From Arthrobacter wenxiniae (GTDB lineage Bacteria; Actinomycetota; Actinomycetes; Actinomycetales; Micrococcaceae): DNA of 64,000 nucleotides. Position 1 is the stretch's first letter, and each line of letters starts with the position of its first letter. The notes below the pieces were generated by a model. It searched no databases, had not been told where the DNA came from, and was given only the letters and a program-made list of their open reading frames with translations. The position numbers were made by a program, and so were the translations under genes. The stretch is from assembly GCF_013376105.1 (NCBI RefSeq), contig NZ_JAAMFM010000023.1:1-64000 (forward strand). Reading direction: 5' to 3'. Below, in pieces: positions 8,847 through 21,722 of the stretch.

Positions 8847-9149
8847 TCAGTTGTTGCTGATGAACATGGAGACCAGGTAGAAGATGAAGCTCGCCGCGCC
8901 GATGGCAATGCCGGCAATCGCCAGCCCGCGGCCGCGGGCCCGTCCGGTGCGGATTGCCCGCAGCCCCCGCCCGCCGAGGAACATGCCCACCAGGCCAATG
9001 AATCCGAAGACGAACAGGCTGACGCAGGCAATCACAAAGCCCCAGACGGCGATCTTGCTCATCGGCGGCCGCTGTGGGGCACCGAGGCCGCCATGGCCCG
9101 GGCTGAAGTACTCGTCGCCGGGAGCGTTCGACAGCGGCTGTTGGGACAT
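8847..9149 (-). CDS. DUF4190 small membrane protein
   Basis: A 100-residue protein with a polar N terminus rich in Q, P and G, then two hydrophobic helices (SKIAVWGFVIACVSLFVFGF and LAIAGIAIGAASFIFYLVSM) joined by the GRGLRAIRTGRARGRG linker typical of DUF4190. The family has no known function. ATG 9149 has AAAGG at seven bases; an ATG six bases upstream sits too close to that site. Confidence 0.82.
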   Translation of the reverse strand: MSQQPLSNAPGDEYFSPGHGGLGAPQRPPMSKIAVWGFVIACVSLFVFGFIGLVGMFLGGRGLRAIRTGRARGRGLAIAGIAIGAASFIFYLVSMFISNN

Positions 9150-9332
9150 GCTCATACCTTTCGTGGGGTGGCGCGATGTGCCCAGTTTGGCGCATCCGCG
9201 GCCGGTGCGGGCCACCGACACGAAACTACCTTCCGTGGCCCCTCCTGCGTGGGCTCCGCGGCGGCCCGCGGGCACGGCAGCGTCATGCGCCTTGGCCGCA
9301 CCGGACAATGGGCCGCACGGTGCGGCCGCGGC

Positions 9333-10172
9333 CTACGCCTTGCGTGCCGCCCATGCCGTGCGGCTCCCGCGCACTTCCAGTTCCGGGCTGCGCAGGGGCG
9401 AGTCCGGCCCGTCGTCGTCCAGCAGGCGGTTGAGTGCGTAGAGGTCCTCGGCGGAGGCGATGCCCGCAAGCGCCGGGCCGATGCGCCCGAGGAAGGCGCG
9501 GGCATAGCGGGACTCAGCCTCCGGCGTCGGGCTTCCCGTGGCGGGGAACGCGCGCTGTTCGACGGCGGCAAAGCCGGCCAGCTCCAGCCCGGGCCGCCAG
9601 TCCGGGTGCGAGTTCCAGCCCTGCCGGGCCAGGGCCGCGTGCAACCGGGACTCGAGGCCGGCGTGGAGGTGGTCGGGGAGGAAGCGCGGCAGTCCGTCCA
9701 TCTCGATGACCAGCAGCACGCCGCCGGGCCTGAGTGCCGCGAACACCTCACGCATGGCGTGGTCCGGGTCGGCCAGCTCGTGCAGGGAGGAGGAGGCCCA
9801 GACCAGGTCGGCGCCGGCGATGGGGGGCAAGGAGGCGTCCAGGTCCGCTTCGACGGTGCGGACCCGCCCGGACAGGCCCTGCCGGCGGGCCGCCTCGAGG
9901 GTCCGCCCCAGCATGTCTGGTGACTTGTCGACGGACACCACCGCCGCCTCCGGGAAGCGGTGGGCCAAGGCCAGGGTGCCGGCCCCGGAGCCGGCGCCCA
10001 GGTCCACGATGGTTGCGGCGGCCGGGGCCAGCTCCGCGGCCCAGGTGGTGGCCGCGTCCAGGTAGGAACCCAGGACCTGCGCGTCCAGGTCCAGGAGCTC
10101 GGCTAGCCCGTCGCCGTGGTGGTTGCCGTGCTCGTGTCCGCCGGCTGGGTGGTGATGGTTGTGATCCGTCAT
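9333..10172 (-). CDS. Class I SAM-dependent methyltransferase with a His-rich N terminus
   Basis: A 279-residue methyltransferase. Motif I is VDLGAGSGAGTLALA, then VVSVDKSPDML for the acidic ribose contact, LVWASSSLHEL as motif IV/V and LRPGGVLLVIEMDG. The substrate is unknown. The first 22 residues are nearly all His, Gly and polar (TDHNHHHPAGGHEHGNHHGD), which could bind metal. ATG 10172 has TACCGT seven bases upstream (leaderless). It is divergent from a XRE-cupin regulator, which may control it through the palindrome between them. Confidence 0.88.
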   Translation of the reverse strand: MTDHNHHHPAGGHEHGNHHGDGLAELLDLDAQVLGSYLDAATTWAAELAPAAATIVDLGAGSGAGTLALAHRFPEAAVVSVDKSPDMLGRTLEAARRQGLSGRVRTVEADLDASLPPIAGADLVWASSSLHELADPDHAMREVFAALRPGGVLLVIEMDGLPRFLPDHLHAGLESRLHAALARQGWNSHPDWRPGLELAGFAAVEQRAFPATGSPTPEAESRYARAFLGRIGPALAGIASAEDLYALNRLLDDDGPDSPLRSPELEVRGSRTAWAARKA

Positions 10173-10207
10173 GGTTCCAACGGTAGCCCCGAAATGCGCC
10201 GATGGCA

Positions 10208-10229
10208 TACACTATTGCGTATGACGCAA
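10208..10229 (+). promoter_or_regulatory. Promoter and palindrome centred on the XRE start codon
   Basis: TACACT (10208-10213) stands seven bases before ATG 10221, the pattern of a leaderless promoter. TTGCGT (10215-10220) and ACGCAA (10224-10229) form a perfect 6-bp inverted repeat with the ATG itself as spacer. This is a good candidate operator for autorepression by the XRE protein and perhaps for the divergent methyltransferase. Confidence 0.6.
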
Positions 10230-10799
10230 GAACTCGCCATGGACATGGTCATCCGCCAGCGCATCCGCGGATTGAGGCTGTCCCGCGGGTGGTCGCTGGA
10301 AAACCTCGCGGCCCGCTGCAGCCTCAGCCCGTCGACGCTGAGCCGGCTCGAGACGGGCCACCGCAGGATCGCGCTGGACCAGCTGGTGCCCATTGCCCGC
10401 GCCCTGGACACCACCCTGGACGCCCTCGTGGAGCCGGCGGGTGACCAGGACGTCGTCATCCGGCCTGAGCCCGGGCACGCCCCGGGCCTGACCACGTGGA
10501 TCCTCTCCGACGAGCGCGCACTGCAGGGCAAAGTGGTGGCGAAGATGCGCATCACCGGGGAACGCCCGGGCCACCTGGGCGTCCATCCGGGGCGCGACTG
10601 GTTCACCGTGCTCTCCGGCACGGCACGGCTGGTCCTGGGGGAGCGGGCCATCCTGGTGAACGCGGGGGAGGTGGCCGAGTTTTCCACCATGGTGCCCCAT
10701 TCCATTGGAGCCGCCGGAGGGCCCGTGGAGATCCTGAGCATCCTCAACCACGACGGCGGACTGGCCCACCTTCACGGCGTGGTGCCGGACGCCGGGTAG
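10221..10799 (+). CDS. XRE-family regulator with C-terminal cupin domain
   Basis: A 192-residue transcription factor. Residues about 10-65 form a Cro/C1-type HTH (IRGLRLSRGWSLENLAARC, SPSTLSRLETGHRRI); residues about 115-190 form a small cupin barrel (HLGVHPGRDWFTVLSGTARLVLG, then EVAEFSTMVPHSIGA), the usual ligand sensor of this class. Homologues control amino-acid, polyamine or detoxification genes; the ligand here is unknown. The start at 10221 is fixed by the leaderless promoter. It is divergent from the methyltransferase gene. Confidence 0.92.
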   Translation: MTQELAMDMVIRQRIRGLRLSRGWSLENLAARCSLSPSTLSRLETGHRRIALDQLVPIARALDTTLDALVEPAGDQDVVIRPEPGHAPGLTTWILSDERALQGKVVAKMRITGERPGHLGVHPGRDWFTVLSGTARLVLGERAILVNAGEVAEFSTMVPHSIGAAGGPVEILSILNHDGGLAHLHGVVPDAG

Positions 10800-10818
10800 C
10801 CCGTGTGCGCGCAGCCAC

Positions 10819-11283
10819 CTATGCTCCCCTGGCATGGGCAATGACCAGCCCGATCGGGGCGCTGACCAGGAGCACAACCACCACGATGCGAAACGACCAC
10901 AGCAGCCAGGGAAGGTGGCCGCCGCCGCCGCGGACGGCCCAGATGAACGCGGCGAGCGCAACGACCAGCAGTCCCGCACCCAGGTAGGTGAGGGCGGGCG
11001 CCGCCAGGAGTGTGCCCAGCAGGACGGCGACCGTTGACAGGTTGAACGCGGCGGCCTCGCCCGCAACCAACCAGGCGGGCACTGACCTCGAAGCCAGCCC
11101 GCCCTGGCCTATGCCCAGCACCAGCTGGGCGACGCCGGCAACCAGGACCAGGTAGGCGACGGCCCACGACGACGTGTAGCTGGGGGACCCGGCGCTGGCT
11201 GCTGACAGGACGCCGCCGAGGATGAGGCTGGTGCCGCCGATGATGACGAAGGGAATCGCGGATTTGTTCACGCTTCCCAGCAT
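10819..11283 (-). CDS. Small multi-pass membrane protein of unknown function
   Basis: A 154-residue protein from ATG 11283 with four to five hydrophobic helices (SAIPFVIIGGTSLILGGVL, VAYLVLVAGVAQLVLGI, AAFNLSTVAVLLGTLL, LGAGLLVVALAAFIWAV, IVVVVLLVSAPIGLVIA). I do not recognise the family. It converges on the XRE gene with a 19-bp gap. Confidence 0.7.
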   Translation of the reverse strand: MLGSVNKSAIPFVIIGGTSLILGGVLSAASAGSPSYTSSWAVAYLVLVAGVAQLVLGIGQGGLASRSVPAWLVAGEAAAFNLSTVAVLLGTLLAAPALTYLGAGLLVVALAAFIWAVRGGGGHLPWLLWSFRIVVVVLLVSAPIGLVIAHARGA

Positions 11284-11581
11284 ATTTGGCTTTCTGGGCA
11301 CCGCCTGCCACTCATTCGACGGCATGCGACCGGCCTCGTGGAGCGCGGCCGTCATTCAGCGGGACGGGGCAGGGGGACTGCAAGGGTGCAAGTGCGACAA
11401 ACGCCTCCGCCAGGCGTCCCAGATCCCGGCACGACGGTCATGAAGGCGCCGCGTGAAGCCGGGTGACGGCGACCTGCTTGGCAGTTGCCGTGTCGTCGGG
11501 GCGAAGCCGCCCGGCCACCTGCCGGGCAACGGACCAGGGCGCCCCATTGTCCAAAGCCAGGGTTGGGCCTGCTCGTTGTCC

Positions 11582-11624
11582 TGCGGCAAGTGCGCCCTGC
11601 CTCCGCGGAGGGCCACTTGCCGCA
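11582..11624. repeat. Long hairpin in a 459-bp gene-free stretch
   Basis: TGCGGCAAGTG (11582-11592) pairs perfectly with CACTTGCCGCA (11614-11624). Inside, GCCCT pairs with AGGGC after a single bulged C, leaving a GC-rich self-complementary loop. The stem totals 16 bp. No T run follows on either strand, so it is not a typical terminator. The rest of 11284-11742 has no reading frame with recognisable homology. Confidence 0.55.
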
Positions 11625-11742
11625 CGGTGTACCGGCAAAGCTGTCCGGCGCGCAATTTGACCGGTGGTTTTGGTTGGAGAGTCATCTGACCGGCCACATC
11701 CTGGAGAACCAATTTCCACGGGATGGCATTTTAGGAATGACG

Positions 11743-12231
11743 ATGCCCTATGGTTCCATCACCGTCCGCGACCCCGCGATCGCAGCGCAGTTCTACCGCG
11801 GCATTCTGCTGCTGCCGGTCCAAGCGGGTTCCGCCAGCGCGGAGGTCGTCCCCGGTGGGGATGATTGAAAATCACGTTGGTTGTGTCTTCCGGGCGCCGA
11901 AGGGACCATCGTCGAGTTCATCGCCCGCGGCGCTGACGCGTCCACGGTTTCCAGCAAGGGCGAAACCCCAAGAATGTTGTCCGTCGGTGAAGTTGGAATT
12001 GGGGTCGAGGACGTGTTGGGCACCGAGGCAACGCTGTCCGAAGAGTTGGCCATCGCCGGCTATTACGGCTGCTCCAGCACCTTCGCGTCAATGGGTGGCC
12101 ATGATGGTCTCCTGGTCGTGGTTCACCAGGACCGGGTCTGGTCCCACGGGATCATCCCAACCGGCCCGACAGGACAGCATCCTTCTTCTGGCCCTGCCGG
12201 ACGGGCCCCGATTCCGCATTACTTTACATAA
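11743..12231 (+). pseudogene. VOC family protein broken by an in-frame TGA
   Basis: One frame reads a VOC-like protein from ATG 11743 (AGGA six bases upstream): MPYGSITVRDPAIAAQFYRGI ... VVPGGDD, then TGA at 11866-11868, then KSRWLCLPGAEGTIVEFIA ... FASMGGHDGLLVVVHQDRVW to a stop at 12231. Both halves belong to the same domain in the same frame. A tryptophan codon (TGG) probably mutated to TGA. Translation could restart at TTG 11881, but the N-terminal half of the fold would be missing. The 285 bp that follow to 12516 hold no gene I can support. Confidence 0.7.
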
Positions 12232-12516
12232 TGTAGATTATCGGCGTTCCAGGGATCAGCAATAAGTACAGCGGCCCCAGTCAGTGGCCGGGTGCAACAG
12301 GGTGTGCCTTCGCCGTCTGCACTCGGCGTGGCGTGGTGCAGCCGGGCTTCGTCCCCGTGCTGTCGGGACACGGTGCCGGTTCCCGCCCGAGGCGCAGGGA
12401 GTCAGCCGCTTGCGGGCCTGAAGACGTTGAAGCCCTTGAAATATTGTGGGCGCAGGACCGAAGCGCACTGCTCCGCCGGATCGCACCTGCCGAAGGTGGA
12501 AGCAGGCTGATCCGTG

Positions 12517-14907
<2,391 letters not shown>

Positions 14908-14975
14908 GCTGGCTCGTTTCTCTTGGCCTGTTGCTTGCTGCCCACTTTATCCGTGAGAACGGACGGCGAAGGCGC

Positions 14976-15326
14976 TCACCGGTCCTCGACCACGCCCAGG
15001 ACATTTCCGTCCAGGTCCGTGACGCTGGCGACCCAGCGGGTGCCGCCGACGTTGTGGGCCGGTTCCGTCACGGTGGCGCCCGCGGCGGTCAGCTCGGCCA
15101 GCTTCGCCTCGATGTCCGCCACCTGCCAGTAGGCCACCGGCGAGGTCATCCCCTGCGGGCCGCCGTTGGGCACCAGTCCGATCTGCTGGCCGGCGGCGTC
15201 GAAGCCGACGTAGTAGGGCGAGTCCGCCTGCGGTTCCATTCCGAGCAGGGCCGTGTAGACCTTCTTGGCGCCCTCGAGGTCGCTGACGGGGTGCAGGACA
15301 ATCTTGATTCCTTCGGTGGTGGTCAT
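14976..15326 (-). CDS. VOC family (glyoxalase/bleomycin-resistance fold) protein
   Basis: A 116-residue single VOC domain: GIKIVLHPVSDLEGAKKVYTAL, YYVGFDAAGQQIGLV, VAYWQVADIEAKLAELTAAGATV, VASVTDLDGNVLGVVED. The last block carries the usual metal-ligand region of the fold. AAGGAG stands at good spacing before ATG 15326. Enzyme or binding protein cannot be separated from sequence. It lies 68 bp upstream of the UvrA-like gene on the same strand. Confidence 0.85.
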   Translation of the reverse strand: MTTTEGIKIVLHPVSDLEGAKKVYTALLGMEPQADSPYYVGFDAAGQQIGLVPNGGPQGMTSPVAYWQVADIEAKLAELTAAGATVTEPAHNVGGTRWVASVTDLDGNVLGVVEDR

Positions 15327-15484
15327 GGTGACTCCTTGGGTTGCGGGCCTGCGCGGCCCTGGTAGTTCTGCCTGGATGTTCTGGTGGGATCAACTGTAGG
15401 TGGCGGATTCGCGCCGCGCTTCTTGAATTCTGCTCGAACCATTGCGGGCTGCCTTGAAGCTGCGCTGTGTTGGCGGCCAATGAC

Positions 15485-15505
15485 GCGCCACTTCACAAGT
15501 GGCGC
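15485..15505. repeat. 9-bp inverted repeat
   Basis: GCGCCACTT (15485-15493) and AAGTGGCGC (15497-15505) form a perfect stem with a 3-base loop in the 254-bp space between the VOC gene and the GNAT gene. It could be an operator for the VOC/UvrA-like pair or a weak terminator of the GNAT operon. There is no T run. Confidence 0.4.
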
Positions 15506-15580
15506 AAGTTGTGCCGCCCACCGTGCTCAGCTTCAGGGGCATTCCACGGAGCGGTGCCGGACAACGGCCGCACAATGCCA

Positions 15581-16144
15581 TCATCGCCCGGCTTGCGGCC
15601 GGTCGGCCCTCATGAGGAGCCCCACTCCCCCGGTGAAGTTCGTGGTGTGGAACCTGGTTGACCGTGCCACTTCGGAAAATCCCCACCGCCGGTGAAGGGC
15701 AATGGAAGACAAGTTGTCCGCGTTGACCACGTACCAGGCGGTGGCGCTCCGCTTCCAGATCCAGTCGAGCCGGGCGTCCGTCAGCGCGGTCGCCACGCCC
15801 CGACGGCGATCTTCAGGCAGGACCATCACCCCGCCCAGGTAGTGGCCGGCGGGGGCTGCCCCGTCCGGGTGGTCCCAATAATGCGTCTTGGCCCAGCCGG
15901 CCAGCCCGGCTGCGTGTCCGTCGCGGATGGTTGCGACGACCACCAGCCTGCCGGGGTCAGTGATCGTCAAGCCCAGCGACTCGGCCGTGTTGGCCGGCCG
16001 TCCCGCCTGGTTGTTCACGTCCAGGATGCCCGGGATGTCGAGTTTTGTCGCCCGGCGGACCGTCACGCTGACGGGCACCACGCCCCCGTCCCCCGGGGCA
16101 AACTCCGCGAAGCCGCGGTGGTCCACACCTGCCCTTTCCGTCAT
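15581..16144 (-). CDS. GNAT family N-acetyltransferase
   Basis: A 187-residue acetyltransferase with the acetyl-CoA pyrophosphate loop in GGVMVLPEDRRRGVATALTDARL and the C-terminal VVNADNLSSIALHRRWGFSEVARS block. Residues 30-60 (VRRATKLDIPGILDVNNQAGR) form the usual N-terminal strand and helix. The substrate is unknown. ATG 16144 overlaps the stop of the kinase-like gene (ATGA), so it is coupled to it, as the last gene of a four-gene run starting at 17867. Confidence 0.85.
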   Translation of the reverse strand: MTERAGVDHRGFAEFAPGDGGVVPVSVTVRRATKLDIPGILDVNNQAGRPANTAESLGLTITDPGRLVVVATIRDGHAAGLAGWAKTHYWDHPDGAAPAGHYLGGVMVLPEDRRRGVATALTDARLDWIWKRSATAWYVVNADNLSSIALHRRWGFSEVARSTRFHTTNFTGGVGLLMRADRPQAGR

Positions 16145-16677
16145 CTCACAATCTCCCGAGCGAACTGGTCTTCCAGCCGTGCCGCCAAGGCAGCAATGTC
16201 GGCATGCGTGTCTGTTTGCACGCGCACCACCGTGCCGAGTTCCAGCGGCCGCGGGTTTTTCATCCACTCGGCCCAAGGCCCGAATGACGACTGCCCAGCC
16301 GGGTGGATGGCGTGCCTTTCACGGGCCAGATACCGCTGCCAGGCATGTTCCGGCGGAACATCACACCAGACTTCGACGATGGCCGGGTTCCCGGCCGTGG
16401 ACAAACCCTTCCTGACAAAATCGAGGTCACGCGGAGCAAACCACCACGACTCCACGATGGCGCGCCCGGGGACCAGCCCGGCCAGCCGCCACATGGTTTC
16501 AGAAGCCAGCGCTCCCAGCGCGGTGCTGCCCACCGTGGTGCCGGTGATGTCTGCCAGCGGTTCCTTGACGGCATCCTTGGACACCACTGGAATACCCAAC
16601 TCGATTCCCAGGGCCCGTGCCAGGGTGGTCTTTCCGGATGCCGGCAGCCCGTTGACCAGTATCAGCTGTCTTGCCAC
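16141..16677 (-). CDS. P-loop AAA/kinase-like ATPase
   Basis: A 178-residue nucleotide kinase-like protein. It has Walker A GLPASGKTT at residues 10-18, a lid-like VPPEHAWQRYLARERHAIHP segment with basic residues, and LVPGRAIVESWWFAP as a strand with an acidic residue near the active site. Members phosphorylate small molecules such as antibiotics or are uncharacterised. It lies between two GNAT genes and downstream of an APH phosphotransferase, so the whole run could modify a toxic small molecule; that is inference. Confidence 0.8.
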   Translation of the reverse strand: MARQLILVNGLPASGKTTLARALGIELGIPVVSKDAVKEPLADITGTTVGSTALGALASETMWRLAGLVPGRAIVESWWFAPRDLDFVRKGLSTAGNPAIVEVWCDVPPEHAWQRYLARERHAIHPAGQSSFGPWAEWMKNPRPLELGTVVRVQTDTHADIAALAARLEDQFAREIVR

Positions 16678-16701
16678 TGTCCATCCTTCTGCAGGGTGCA
16701 G

Positions 16702-17076
16702 CTAGTCGAATCGCACAAAAGCCCTCACCGCACCCCCTTGGCAATCAACTGTTTCCTGATATCCAAGTGACTCGTAAAAAGGCTTCTGACCCGGCTCGTC
16801 GTCGGTCAGCAAGACCTTTTGTCGGACCTTGCCGTAGGGGTCCAGCGCACGGACCGCAAGCTCCCGTCCAACCCCGAGCCGCTGGAAACCAGGATGAACC
16901 AGAATATCCTGCAGGTAGCAGATGGTGGCGCCGTCGGAGATGACACGGGCCAGGCCGACCAGCTGACCGCCAGCCCTGGCTGAGACAACTGTCGACGAAC
17001 CGCGGAGGGCTGCAGCCAGTGCCTGCGGGTCCATTGTGTAGGCCGACCAGCCGACGGCGCCATAGAGTTCCAGCAA
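16702..17076 (-). CDS. GNAT acetyltransferase, N terminus interrupted by TAG
   Basis: A GNAT of the short type with LYGAVGWSAYT near the start, ICYLQDILVHPGFQRLGVGRELA (acetyl-CoA loop) and KVLLTDDEPGQKPFYESLGYQE. Read as listed it begins at TTG 17076, with AGAGGAG directly against it. The same frame continues upstream as YSQATPNLEEL to a TAG at 17107-17109, and before the TAG as VKEKVPPLV from a GTG at 17136 that overlaps the stop of the upstream gene (GTGA). The coupled GTG looks like the original start and the TAG a nonsense change, leaving a gene that is damaged or restarts at TTG. Confidence 0.7.
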   Translation of the reverse strand: MLELYGAVGWSAYTMDPQALAAALRGSSTVVSARAGGQLVGLARVISDGATICYLQDILVHPGFQRLGVGRELAVRALDPYGKVRQKVLLTDDEPGQKPFYESLGYQETVDCQGGAVRAFVRFD

Positions 17077-17132
17077 CTCCTCTAGGTTTGGGGTGGCCTG
17101 GGAATACTACACCAGTGGGGGCACTTTTTCCT

Positions 17133-17867
17133 TCACCCCTCCTCCAGCCTCAGTCTGGCCAGGAATTTGGCATCGCGCCCATACATGCCGGCGTCGTCGT
17201 TCAATTCCGGCTTGCCGAGCTCAACGGCCTTTACACGTGACAAGTCGGCCAGGTCCCACAACCTGATGACCGCGACGCGGAGCACGTCATCCCACGTGGC
17301 ATCGGAACCGTAGGCATCCAAAATGACCTGGACGCGCCCTCGGGCCCGGTCCATCCCGGGCGCGCCCGGCGTCGGCTCCTGCGTCAGCGGCACGGCCCGC
17401 GTCGCGAAATATGCCAGGTCCCAGAGCCGCGGGCCGGGCGAGCACATGTCAAAGTCAATGGCACCGACCAGCATGCCATCGTCAAAGGCCAGGTTGTGAG
17501 GGGCAAAGTCGTTGTGGCAAATGACTTCCGCCGGCACCTTGGCCGGGGACTGCCACACGGCGCCGTCCAGGCCAAAGCCGATGCTGGCATCGTGGAGCCG
17601 GCGGAGCTTCCTGGCGCCCGCGACCAGCACGGGCTCCTCCCAAACCCAACCGGGCAGCGGGTAAAGCGGCACCCCTCCGCCAACGAAGCTCAGCCGTTCG
17701 CGCGTGCCCTCAATGCCGAGCGGCTGCGGGATCCAGTCCACGCCGGCGCGGAGCAAGTACCTCAGGTAGCGGTGCACCGTCGGCGTCCACGGCCCGGCGT
17801 TCCGGGTGACGGTCCCGCCGTCGCGCTCGACGGCGTTCATGTTGCCGCCGGGCAGACGTTCGGTCAT
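17133..17867 (-). CDS. APH-family phosphotransferase
   Basis: A 244-residue aminoglycoside phosphotransferase-fold kinase. The catalytic loop is VICHNDFAPHNLAFDDG (the general base is the Asp after HN) and the metal site is GAIDFD; RLWDLAYFA follows as in choline/aminoglycoside kinases. The N-terminal ATP-binding lobe is short (VTRNAGPWTPTVHRYLRYL). The substrate is unknown, and drug resistance should not be assumed. ATG 17867 is preferred; another in-frame ATG lies 27 bp downstream. Its stop overlaps the GTG of the damaged GNAT gene. Confidence 0.85.
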   Translation of the reverse strand: MTERLPGGNMNAVERDGGTVTRNAGPWTPTVHRYLRYLLRAGVDWIPQPLGIEGTRERLSFVGGGVPLYPLPGWVWEEPVLVAGARKLRRLHDASIGFGLDGAVWQSPAKVPAEVICHNDFAPHNLAFDDGMLVGAIDFDMCSPGPRLWDLAYFATRAVPLTQEPTPGAPGMDRARGRVQVILDAYGSDATWDDVLRVAVIRLWDLADLSRVKAVELGKPELNDDAGMYGRDAKFLARLRLEEG

Positions 17868-17945
17868 GAGGAACTCACGCGGGTGGGAAACGACCAACGG
17901 TTTGGTCTCGATGCTCGCAGGGCTCGCCGCCCGACCGCCGGGCGG

Positions 17946-18488
17946 TTACGAATCAACCGTCGGGTTCTTGGCCACAAACAGCTCGCAGGTGGCGTTGTAG
18001 TACTTCCTGGACAGCCCCTTGGCCTTCATGCCAATCCGGAGGCACACGTTTTGCGAGGCCTCATTGGCGGGGTTCGTCACGGCCACCACGCGGTCCAGCC
18101 CGTGGGCGAAGGCATGGGCCAGGACCGCCTCGGCAGCCTCGGAGGCAAAGCCGCTCCCCCAGTAGTCCGGATGCAGGTGCCAGCCGATCTCGACGTCGTC
18201 GGACGGCTTGGGCGGCTCCTCCCCCGACGCGGGGATCGGCTTGAGCAGCAGCGTTCCCACCGGCGCCCCATCCTCCCTGCGCGTGACCGCCCAGATGCCG
18301 TGCACCGGATGGTCGATGGCCTGGAAGCGCGCCACGCGCTCTTCCGCCTCGGTGCGGCTTTCCATGACGCGCGGCTCGTTGCCGATGAAGCGCTGCACCA
18401 CCCAGCGGGAATATAGGTCGTACACAAAATCAACGTCGGTTTCTTGCCATGGACGCAGTAAGAGTCGTTCCGTCGTTATGTTCTCCAT
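17946..18488 (-). CDS. RimJ/RimL-type GNAT acetyltransferase
   Basis: A 180-residue acetyltransferase of the ribosomal-protein-acetylase group: TTERLLLRPWQETDVDFVYDLY at the start, DDVEIGWHLHPDYWGSGFASEAAEAVLAHAF with the acetyl-CoA loop, and VVAVTNPANEASQNVCLRIGM near the end. These proteins acetylate N-termini or small metabolites. ATG 18488 is chosen because the family begins directly with ITTERL. It lies 78 bp upstream of the phosphotransferase gene on the same strand. Confidence 0.87.
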   Translation of the reverse strand: MENITTERLLLRPWQETDVDFVYDLYSRWVVQRFIGNEPRVMESRTEAEERVARFQAIDHPVHGIWAVTRREDGAPVGTLLLKPIPASGEEPPKPSDDVEIGWHLHPDYWGSGFASEAAEAVLAHAFAHGLDRVVAVTNPANEASQNVCLRIGMKAKGLSRKYYNATCELFVAKNPTVDS

Positions 18489-18563
18489 CCACCCATCATG
18501 CACGGTTCCCCCCGGGTTCGGGCTCCCCCGCAGCTACCGTTTGCATAACAAAATATTACTTAA

Positions 18564-18591
18564 GTGCCCTGTCAAATCTTGTTGAGGGCGC
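18564..18591 (-). terminator. Possible terminator after acnA
   Basis: GTGCCCT (18564-18570) pairs with AGGGCGC (18585-18591) with one G-T pair. On the minus strand the stem is followed by an AT-rich run (TTAAGTAATATTTTG). It sits directly after the acnA stop. The stem is short, so this is only a moderate call. Confidence 0.45.
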
Positions 18592-21432
<2,841 letters not shown>

Positions 21433-21536
21433 CTAGCGACCTGCACGCGGATAGCAAGGGGGGGCAGGATGGAGGTGGCCGTGCCCGGCCTTGGCACAAT
21501 GGTGTCAACCATTGGCAACAACGCAGGGAGCACGCC

Positions 21537-21722
21537 GTGAAGTTCGTTCTGGAAGTTGGCCTGGACGCCGTCCGGGACGCGCCCGTCGAGGAGCCGGGGC
21601 GCATTCTTCGCTACAGGGCGGGCAATGTCAGGCACTACGCACTGGAGCCCGGCTCGGGGGACACCAACATGGACAGCGCCCACACCGCCGTCGGCTTGTG
21701 GCGGATCGAGGCCGGCGCGTGA
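21537..21722 (+). CDS. Short conserved-looking protein upstream of def
   Basis: A 61-residue soluble protein, VKFVLEVGLDAVRDAPVEE ... DTNMDSAHTAVGLWRIEAGA. I do not recognise it. The start (GTG 21537) has AGGGAG six bases upstream and the stop overlaps the deformylase GTG in GTGA, which supports translation. It lies downstream of the divergent acnA promoter region. Confidence 0.65.
   Translation: MKFVLEVGLDAVRDAPVEEPGRILRYRAGNVRHYALEPGSGDTNMDSAHTAVGLWRIEAGA

Noticed and set aside
16141-18488. Known antibiotic-resistance cassette
   Set aside because: APH and GNAT folds are present, but no member matches a resistance enzyme that I can name with confidence.
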